Part shown: positions 55,793-64,000 of the stretch, one piece after another
How positions within the stretch are numbered: position 1 is the first letter of the stretch
Layout: each line of letters starts with the position of its first letter
Assembly: GCA_028751875.1 (NCBI GenBank)
Contig: CM054144.1
Coordinates: 16,762,999-16,826,998 of the forward strand
Direction: 5' to 3'
DNA from: Rapana venosa
Taxonomy: Eukaryota; Mollusca; Gastropoda; Neogastropoda; Muricidae
Length of the DNA: 64,000 nucleotides
Notes under the pieces: model-generated
Seen by the model: only the letters and a program-made list of their open reading frames with translations
Told to the model about the DNA's origin: nothing
Databases searched by the model: none
Translations under genes and position numbers: made by a program

Positions 55793-56627
55793 CCCGATTT
55801 GAGAACGCTATCCCATTGCAGTGTAAATTTAGCCTGTATCTTCTTTCAAAATGGATGAATGAACGTGCTTTGATTTGTTTTGTTGCAAGATATAGCGCTA
55901 TATAAATTCCATGTGTTATTATTATTATTATTTAAAATTTGCTGGAGAGCATGTATTAAATTTCACAATAGGTATGTGCAATTGCTGGATTCGCAAGGCT
56001 GGTGCAAACACACTCAACTATCTCTGATGCAAAGGCGAAAACGACAGCAAATTATAGAGGAAGGGAAGCGACCACAACCCCCCCCCCCCCCCCCCCCAAA
56101 CAACAGTTTAGTCAGGGCACGGATGCTTTCCCTTGTTGGTAAATCGCAATCATGTGACGAACAAGCGAACTACAAGCAAGCAGCATAAAAAACAAGCACG
56201 CACAACACACACACACACACACACACAGAGAAAAAGAAACAGAAAAAAGAAAGAAAACAGACAGAAAAAAAGAATGAAAAATAAGCTAAAACTATCTCTC
56301 TCTCTCTCCAAATACACAATGAAACAAGCAAACACCCTCACCCCCCTCCAAAAAACAACAAACCAAAGCCCCCACCCTCCAGTTTTAAAAAAAAAGGAGA
56401 AGAAGAAGAAGAAGAGATGATGATGATGATGATGATGAATGAAAAGACAAAGAGAAAAACTGCAGCCTGGACTAAAACATAACAAACTTTAAACCATATA
56501 ACAACCAAATAATATTCCCCCTCCCTCACTCACTCTACCTCCCCACCCACTCAACCATGTATTGAAAATTCGTATTAATGCGACTTATCATACAAACAAA
56601 ACAAAACAACCAATTTCCCCCCTTCCT

Positions 56628-56661
56628 CTGTGTGTGTGTGTGTGTGTGTGCGTGCGTGTGC

Positions 56662-56746
<85 letters not shown>
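56628..56746. repeat. (GT)n joined to (GA)n
   Basis: About 35 bases of GT/GC then more than 80 bases of pure GA. (GA)n in this window is often joined to another simple repeat. Confidence 0.97.
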
Positions 56747-56749
<3 letters not shown>

Positions 56750-56924
56750 TGAGGTGTCTGCTGTTATTGTTGTTCTTGTTGTTGTGTTTATATTAACAAT
56801 CCACTGGAAATTTCCAAATATCTGATCGAAAGAATTGTTGCTCTTAATGTTTATTGTTGTTGCTATCCTGTTCGTTCGTTCTTCCATTTAACGCCTTCCA
56901 CTGTTAGTGACATTATTTATTTAT

Positions 56925-57256
56925 TTTATATTTTATTCGTTTATATCGAGGATAATGGAATAAGCACTTATGTGCTTTTTACATCCAGTCCCCGTGTGTA
57001 TGCCGTTTGTCATTTCTGTCATCTGTTCCCACAGGCACACAATGGCCTACTCTTACGAAAAGCGGAACAGGATTTAACGTGTGCGCAAGATGTTCTGCGT
57101 GCGTTCGCACACGGGACCTAGGTTTATAGTCTCATCCGAAGGACTTTTAGGGAGAGTGGAGTCTGCACTGATGTTAACTCCAGGGGAAAATATCCCCTTG
57201 AATGGGAATCGAACCCGGGTCATCAGATTGCGAGCGCAATGTTCTAACCACATTAG
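56925..57256 (-). mobile_element. SINE, family A, tail type 1, full length
   Basis: Inverted: (ATTT)n tail at about 56915-56940, TTTTTACATCCAGTCCCCGT, body GGCCTACTCTTACGAAAAGC and GGACTTTTAGGGAGAGTGGA, then B box GGAATCGAACCCGGG and head CGAGCGCAATGTTCTAACCA. Close to the 35162 copy, so recently active in this lineage. Confidence 0.92.
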
Positions 57257-57343
57257 ACAAAGGAAGACAGATAGGGAGAAATAAAAGAGAAAAAAAGCAA
57301 ATATTTGTGTGTGAGAGACTGATAATTTGTGTTTTGTCACATT

Positions 57344-57350
57344 ATGTGTG

Positions 57351-57394
<44 letters not shown>

Positions 57395-57416
57395 TGTGTG
57401 TGTGTGTGTGTGTGTG
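57344..57416. repeat. (GT)n with (GTGC)n core
   Basis: GT run, eight GTGC-type units, GT run. Alternating purine-pyrimidine throughout, so Z-DNA prone. Confidence 0.96.
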
Positions 57417-57914
57417 CTGGTATAAGAGGTTAGTTTGATCAGTTTGTTTTCATGTCAGTCCATGTGTCTGTCTGCCTTTCTGTGTGTCGGTCTGTCTATA
57501 TGAATGTTTACTTGTTGGTCTGTCAGCTTGATATATGTAGCCTTTTTTTGACAAACGATATTCAAAGAACAAGTCCAAAGTGTAGTGAATACCCAAATTT
57601 ATTTGCCATAAGCAACCTCCTAAACATGCCACAATGCAACAACAACAACGCAATGAACAAAACAAGACAAAATCCATGGCAGAAAAAAACCCACACACAA
57701 AAACACCACCACGAAATATAATAAGATTAATGGATTGAAATATAATCAAACGAAATGAAACAAAACCAAAAACTCAAGTTAAAAACTATCTTAAGAAATC
57801 AAATAAAATGAAAGAGATTAAACAAAATCAGATGAAATCCAATGGAAAACCAATCAGATGGTGGAGGGGGGGGGGGGGATGAAGCTTTAAATGTAAATTA
57901 ACGCCAGCACCATC

Positions 57915-58217
57915 TTACAAGTAAAGGTCAAGGTGTTCCCATTACCCCTATGTGGTCGTTATGGAGTTGAGCGTCAGAGACCTCAACTTCTCCAGGGGCC
58001 AGCATATTGAGGGCGGCGCCCATCTCCTCTCCCTCGCTGCTTTACCTTCCCTGTGCCTAAAGAACCAGGTACCCATTTACAGCTGGGTGAACTGGGAGAC
58101 TGTACTGATGCCAAAGTGCACGAACGGTCATCCATCCACTTGGGAACCACGCTCGATGCTGCTTAACCTTAGCTTGGGGAAAGCGAGAGCTCATACCACT
58201 GAGCCATCCCGTCCCCA
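57915..58217 (-). mobile_element. SINE, family C, full length
   Basis: Inverted copy of the 37034 element: GACCACATAGGGG-side tail, GTTCACCCAGCTGTAAATGG in reverse, head GGGACGGGATGGCTCAGTGG near 58217. It ends about 20 bases downstream of the stop codon of the receptor-like gene. Confidence 0.88.
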
Positions 58218-58236
58218 AGCAACATGCGACATAAAC

Positions 58237-59744
58237 TTAAAAGACCCGCGGCACAAAAGAGGCCAGCATCCAGACAGGACAACAGACAGCGTGGCAGAAC
58301 ATGAGCAGCCTGACCACCAGCAGTGCCTTCAGTCTGCTGCCACAGTCGTTGTCCTGGAACACCCCGGGGATCAAGGTCACCGCCAAGGGCAAGCAGAGAG
58401 TCGCGTGCATCGTCAGTCCCAGACCACACTTGGCCCGGAAGCTGAGGGCATGTTTGAAAGAGCGCCACCAGTTTTGCCCACCAAGTCGCTTCGGTTTGGC
58501 GGAGGCCGAGACGTAGCTGTCTCCACCCCCAGCACCAGTGTTGTGGTGCTGTTGTTGTTGTCGTCGTCGTTGTTGTTGTTGTTGTTGCTGCTGCTGTTGG
58601 TGCTCCTTTGTGAGCGATAAGAATCGACGAAGTTTCGTGGAGGATTCTCCCTGTCCAGTTGCGGATGTATGGTGACCTTCAGGGACCATCTGGACGCGAG
58701 GAGGACTGGAGGACCAGGGCTGATGGTGACCTACCATCTTCTGCCTGGACAAGCTTGAACTCTGGCGCCAGGCTTGTGCGGGAAGGTGGGTGTGATCCGG
58801 TGAAGGAACGTGGCCGCTGCTCTCCGATACATAGGCTGCTATGTCATCATCCCTGATCTCGGGCTGATAGGAGATCCATGAGCAAGAGGCGTTGGCTTTG
58901 GCTTTGCTTTCGTCAGTTAGGGCTTCGTGGCTCTGAATCTGCTCACGTGGCTCTGCAACTGTGAGGTGTGACGTCAGGCTGTCTTCACTTGCTAAACCAC
59001 TGTTGCTGCTTCTGTGTTCTGGTCTGGCATCAGAGGCAGATGTCTGGATTTCTGCTGAAGTGGAAGGGGTCTCTCCCTTGACAGGATGCTTGCAAGTGGT
59101 GCGAGGTGTTTTTCTGGATAAAGAAGAAGAAGCAGAATGTTTAATATAAAAAAATAGGGATGAGTTTTGACTCTCTCTCTCTCTTTCTCACTCATACTTG
59201 GGAAATAGTGGGCAGCGCATTAAAAACTTTCAGGTAATGTGACCTCGGTAAATGGACCCCGACAGTGCAGAAATGTTACCACAAAAAACAACCCAAGAAC
59301 CCTTTCATGTGGAAATATAATAAATAACCACAACAGCAGGAACAAAACAGAAGAGGAAAAAGACATGGGAAAAGCCATAGTAACGGCATCCCGAGAAAGC
59401 CAGTGATAACGCGGAATCGATTCTGCGTACTGCCTTTTTTGTTAATGGACATAGCACTTTTTTCTGAATGTTATAGGAATACAGATAAGCGTAAACCCAC
59501 CCATTCCTGGAGAAAAAAAAATCAAAGAAAACAAAAGGCTATGAGGCTTTTTGAAGTATCGACTTGTGTATCCGGACATCAGAACGGGGGACAATGTTAG
59601 ATATAATGGGTTTAATTAAATCCATTATATTTCATTTAAAAACAATAAAATAAAATAAAAAGAAAGGGGGTGTTGGAGTGGGAAGAGCAACGGTTGCTGT
59701 TGTAACCACCTAAAACTGTACGCTTTCTCCCTTCTTGCCACTCT

Positions 59745-59779
<35 letters not shown>

Positions 59780-62700
59780 GGGGGGGGGGGGGGGGGGGGA
59801 GCTGAAAATCGACCCAGCCTGCTGACAGACGACCCTCCTGCATTACTTTGGCTGCACACCGGTATTAAAAAATCACTCTTTTCCTTCTGTTTTTCTATGT
59901 GACTCTTATATTCATACCGCAGGTACTAAGGCATCCACAGAAATAAAAACCACTTTTTGTGAAAGACTAGCCTCTGACTCAAAACTCATGTGATTTTGAA
60001 CAAATTTGGTAGGTTTGAATTTTAAAATTTTTTCAGCAAACACTGTACTCCCTCAGTCCTTTGTCTTTGTCGTCTGCTAGCTTCCTTACCGCAATATGCA
60101 TGCGCGGGGTCAACGCTGTAAAAATACAGGCAATCCTCATTTGATGATTATTTCCAACTTTCTCGTGACTACCTGGTATTGCTCTATGTCCTCAATCCCA
60201 AAAAGAAGTGCACAGTGCATTTTTTCATACTTTAATTTTAAAAAAATCTGTGAAAATCACCAACCTTTTTTTCCACTCGCACTCTATACAAAATACTACA
60301 TGACCCCCAAATTAATACCGATGTGTAGCCTTTAAGGTAAACCCTGCAGCACATTCTCTTCTTTCCAAATGCATTTCGCCCCTATCTGCACAGCGGATTT
60401 ACTGCCCACACACCAAACCACCTGTCCCTGTAATTACCACAGCTCAGCCAGGGGGACGTAAACGGTGAACCTGTTTGTCTGTGATGGGCGATATTGACAC
60501 AAGAGTTTTATGCTGGCAATCTTAATGCAGCTGGGGGAGGGGAGGGGGGGGGGGGTAGCCTAGTGGTTAGAGCGTTGTGTTTGTGATCTGAAGCCCCAGG
60601 GTCGAGCCACCACAGAGAGGCGCCCGTTTTAAACCGACTCCACCCCCCTTAATCCATCTTAATCTATTACCCTTGTAAGATAAAATTGCGTTTGCGTTCC
60701 CCAAAAAGTCCTTTGGATGAGACTCTACACCGTGTGCGAACGCATGCAGAACATCTTGCGCACACGTTAAAAACACGTTCCACCTTTCTGAATAGTAGGC
60801 CATTTCGTTTCGGTAGGAACGGATGACACAATTTCAACACAGGTGTTGACTATTCCCGAAGTTGGAATGCGGCTACCTTCATGGTGGGCAAAACGGTCTC
60901 GCACACAACATTTCACTACTGGTACACCTTGGAGCCCTAGCCCAGGAACAGGGAAATGCAGTTTAAATACAAGATCTAACAGGTGTGGACACATTATTTA
61001 TATGTTTTAATGTTGGCAATTATATACATCTTAAATAGCAGATGCAACAGTTATGAAAAATCAGTTATAGGCGTTTTGTGCTGGCAATTATATTATACAG
61101 CTCAGACAGCAGATCTGTCTGTTGTGAAAAATCAGTTGAAGCCCTTTATGTTGGCAACTGTACGTAGCTCAAAATAGCAGGTCTGCCAGTTGTAAAAAAA
61201 AAATCGTTGGTCAAGATAAAACGAGATGGTCAAAGTGACTCTTAAACTTCAAGCCACAGAACTGAGGCTGTAGATTTTCATACTGCTCAAACTAGCTTTC
61301 TTCTTCTTCGTCATCGTCATCGTCGTCGTCGTCGTCGAACGCTCAAACAAAAACTATTTTCTGCCTCGTCTTCTGTGATGTTCCTGTCCGGCCTGCTGAT
61401 TCCACGCCGCTCAGTTCGGTCTCTCTGTCCCAGCCATACCTCGGCTGGTCATGCAGCATCCCTAGTCACAAGTCCACAGAAAGCTTACGAAAGTTAAGCT
61501 GTCATAAGGCCTCCAGCCAGAGGGGCCCTGCACTGTTGCTGGGTCGTTTTGGTGATGTTCAGTGGTGCACATTCATCGCTAACATACAAAGGACACCCAC
61601 CACCTACTAAGCTTCTCCACCCACCACCCCCCTTGCTGGCGACAATAATTGTTTAGTCACGAAGCCAGACTGAGTGAGACGCCCACCCCGGGTGGCGACC
61701 ACCCCCAACGTCCCTCCAACGACCCTCCCCCGTAAACCTCCATCCCCGAAGGCTTTGACATAAACTCACCACAGGCTCATGGCCCAGGCCAAAAGCTGTG
61801 TCAGTTATTATTGATGTCAGCTAATTGCCAAGGCCGACATTAAAACGTTGTTATGTTGTAGAATGTTGTGTTGAGATTGCCTTCAGCCATGACAAGCTCT
61901 TAACATAACAACCCGCACTCTCCTTTGTTAAAGGAGAAAAAAAATCCTCTGAAGTCGGAGTATGGCTGCCTATGTGGCGAGGTGCTTGAAAAAGAGTCAT
62001 ACACGCAAACTTCTCATCCAGTGTACTTCCTATCTCACAGTGATTCCCAGGAAGGATGAGTGAGGCAGAGTGCATGTTCTGGGTGACCCCCAGGGTGTAA
62101 AGCTGGGGAACGCACAACAACAACCACAGGCTCAGAAGTGAATGAGAGACAAATACAACTCCTAAGCGGAAATTATCTGAAGCAGGAAGGTGTTACATAT
62201 TCTTATGCATGGATCTATATCTATCTCTTTGTACCTAACTGGCCTACCAATGGACAGGCTGTTTTGCTGAAATTCTTCTTTATTTTTAACTGACCCCCCT
62301 GTATCAATCAACGGTAACAGAGTTCATTCAAAATTTAGTCTTTCAAGCTGTGGATAGGTGGTCTAGAGGTAACGCACCTGCCTAGAAAGTGAAACAGACC
62401 GGGTTTCAAGTGTGATCTCCGATTTTGCCCGAAACTTTTCCATCCACTAGACCGTGAGTGGTGGTATGTGTGCTAGTCTTTCTGGTGTAACGATAAACCG
62501 ACGTCTGGTGTGCAATACTCATTTAGTGCACATAAAAGAACCCACGGCAACAATAGAGTTGTCCCTGGCAAAATTCTGTAGACAAAAGCCTCTCTGATAG
62601 GAAACCAAATATACTGGCAGACAGGAAAAGAAAAAAGAATAATGGGTGGCGCTGCTCTTGTGGCTACGCACTCTCCCCGGGGAGAGCTGCCCGAATTTCA

Positions 62701-63233
62701 CCCAGATAAATCTGTCGTGACTTAAAGTGGTATACAATACGATAAAATACAACACAATACAATACAATCTCTCGTCATTTCGCGTAATGCTGTCGACAGT
62801 TTAACAGTCAGGCGAACTAAGTATTGCGGGGGGAAAGGCAGCACTGCAGTAGTAGTGTGACTGTGGACGTGGGGCATTGCTGTGGGTCGTGTGTGTCTTG
62901 GAACCCGACTTGGTTGGACAAGACTTGTCAGCCGTAGCCCTGTGCCTGCCTGTGCTCAAGTCGACCCCCTGTCTGTCCCCCACTGCCCATAGTTACAGAC
63001 CAGGGGAGAGAGTCACCGTACCTGTGCTGTGAGCTCCGCGAAGACAGCCGTGAACGAGCCCCTCCGTGCGTCTTCCTCCGGCTGCTGCCATCCGCCATCC
63101 CTTGCTGCTGCTGCTGCTGCTGCTGCAGACACTGCTGCCGACTGCTGTGGCCACTGGGCAAGAGAGGGAAACGCTCCTGCTTCAGCCAGCCAGGGGGGTA
63201 CAGCTCAAAGCGACCCTGCCACGGAGGCCTGCC
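58237..63233 (-). CDS. C-terminal two exons of a probable seven-transmembrane receptor with polyglutamine loops
   Basis: Exons on the minus strand: 63233-63022 (70 codons plus 2 bases, acceptor CTACAG, donor CACAG|GTACGG) and 59113-58237 (ends in TAA at 58239-58237). The phase joins exactly (AG|A, arginine). About 362 residues: a proline-rich start (RPPWQGRFELYPPGWLKQER), a run of 8 Q, a serine/arginine-rich segment, then in exon 2 a long hydrophilic region with a second Q run (about 10 Q, RRR, 4 Q). Two hydrophobic segments follow, CGLGLTMHATLCLPLAVTLI and ALLVVRLLMFCHAVCCPVWM, split by a short loop with DNDCGS. That fits transmembrane helices 6 and 7 of a rhodopsin-like receptor after a long third intracellular loop. 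CCPVW occupies the NPxxY position, so it is atypical. The tail after helix 7 is only a few residues. The 5' exons lie beyond the window. The ligand is unknown. Confidence 0.55.
59749..59800. repeat. (GA)n followed by poly-G
   Basis: About 27 bases of GA then about 22 G, same order as at 6459 and 28809. It lies in the intron of the receptor-like gene. Confidence 0.95.
60543..60957 (+). mobile_element. SINE, family A body, tail type 2, full length
   Basis: A box TAGCCTAGTGG after a poly-G run, degenerate B box (GGGTCGAGCCACC), body AAAAGTCCTTTGGATGAGAC and GCAGAACATCTTGCGCACAC, then CCCGAAGTTGGAATGCGGCT and the type 2 tail CTACTGGTACACCTTGGAGC. Shows head, shared body and the alternative tail in one element. 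Confidence 0.88.
60958..62344. other. Intronic stretch without a supported gene
   Basis: Three related pieces with GGCAATTATAT or TGTTGGCAAC near 61014, 61083 and 61150 form a loose 65-70 base repeat. A CTT/CGT triplet run lies at 61296-61337. GC-richer sequence at 61380-61760 has no open frame with splice sites and may be an old repeat. All lie within the receptor-like gene's intron. Confidence 0.45.
62345..62768 (+). mobile_element. SINE, family D, full length
   Basis: A box TGGTCTAGAGG (62359-62369), CCGGGTTTCAAGTGTG as a weakened B box, CATCCACTAGACCGTGAGTG, AGTTGTCCCTGGCAAAATTC, CTCTCCCCGGGGAGAGC and an (ATACA)n tail near 62745-62768. It shows that the minus-strand fragments at 5103, 40420 and 44455 are tRNA-derived. 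Confidence 0.82.
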
Positions 63234-64000
63234 CTGTAGGTAAGGGAATGCAGACAAGAGAACGTTGACCTGTTGATACAGGTTTTGCAGGCCTCATTAT
63301 TCATGAAGGATCATTTGTTAAATAAGAGGTCATCAAGGTCAGGATAGCTATTTGGGCTTGTTAATTGTTTGTTGACCGGGTTGGGGTGGGGGAGGGGGGG
63401 ATGGGGGGAGGGGGAGGGTGGACTAGTGACATAGGCGTGCTATGGCGCAGAGAGGCACAAGACAGAAAGAGAAGTGATGGAGGGCTGGCTGCTATGGATC
63501 GAAGAGGGCTCCATCTTGCAATGGATGGGCAACGCCAAAGCGCTAAGATGTTAAATGTGCATGGCTTGTTTTGTTTTAGGATATGGATCGTTTGTTTGTT
63601 TGTTTGTTTGTTTGCTTTTTTGTTTGGGTCGGAGTGTTCTGATTTGTTTGAGTTGTGTTTGTGTGTTGTTGTTGTTGCTCTGTGGTTTTTGTGATGTAAG
63701 CCGGCATGCAAATGCTGGAGTTGAAACACATGTGTATAGGTACACATCTCGCATATATGCGGCATAATCATATTATTTATTATACGCTGCTCGCGGGCTT
63801 ACATACAAGTCCTTACACTTGCACATCTTCCTTCACTCATACCTGAAGCGAATACACGCGCACACCCCACAACATAGATATGGAGAAGAACAGCCGCGCA
63901 CACACATACACACGCAAGAACGCACGCACACACACACACACACACATACACGCACGCACGCCCGCGCGCGCGCGCGCGCTCACTCACACACACACACACA
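63234..64000. other. Intron or upstream of the receptor-like gene; no exon seen
   Basis: Poly-G-rich stretch (63385-63420), (TTTG)n at 63591-63618 and, from about 63898, (CA)n with GCACGC units and a pure CG run (63960-63979). No coding exon. Confidence 0.5.

Noticed and set aside
57952..58620. 222-codon + strand ORF
   Set aside because: It is the antisense of the family C SINE and the receptor-like exon; the minus strand has the splice sites and hydrophobic segments.
63361..63771. 136-codon minus-strand ORF with PPPPP run
   Set aside because: Low-complexity translation of poly-G/C and TTTG repeats, with no splice support linking it to the receptor-like exons.

Overview
This is a window of animal nuclear DNA, most likely from a mollusc and probably a caenogastropod snail. 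I infer that from the split genes with GT-AG introns, the very high density of (CA)n, (GA)n and poly-G tracts, and the recurring tRNA-derived SINEs whose heads carry intact A and B boxes. There are no bacterial features. The species call is inference from repeat style, not proof.

Three host genes can be supported. (1) On the + strand, 34262-47822, is a complete ten-exon gene for the medium (mu) subunit of the AP-1 clathrin adaptor (AP1M1-like, 422 residues when spliced); every exon phase fits and both tyrosine-signal pocket residues are present. (2) On the - strand, four phase-compatible exons between 24517 and 4764 make the C-terminal part of a protein I do not recognise, with a possible fifth exon at 26909-26990. 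(3) On the - strand at the right edge, two phase-compatible exons (63233-63022 and 59113-58237) make the C-terminal part of a probable seven-transmembrane receptor with two polyglutamine runs in a long hydrophilic loop.

The rest is mostly mobile DNA. The 14.8-kb intron of gene 2 between 6993 and 21757 holds a 3.2-kb inverted-repeat DNA transposon (9516-12744), a four-exon transposase-like (DUF7869-type) gene with frame breaks (21083-13757, - strand), and, inside an intron of that gene, a full-length RTE-like retrotransposon with a 12-bp target duplication (17050-20255). A hAT-like non-autonomous element (22351-23963) lies in the next intron. Between genes 2 and 1 are LINE fragments, one split by a later insertion (31600-32430). 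The AP-1 introns contain SINEs of several families, a lineage-specific transposon-type ORF (41162-42177) and a 23-copy minisatellite made from the exon 9 / intron 9 boundary itself. From 48 kb rightward the DNA is LINE and SINE debris plus microsatellites up to the receptor gene.

The strongest unusual items are the splice-donor minisatellite in the AP-1 gene, the DNA transposon with perfect 23-bp ends and clustered subterminal motifs, the nested stack of elements inside one intron, and the modular SINEs that share one body but carry different 3' tails. I found no rRNA, no CRISPR array and no free-standing tRNA gene.
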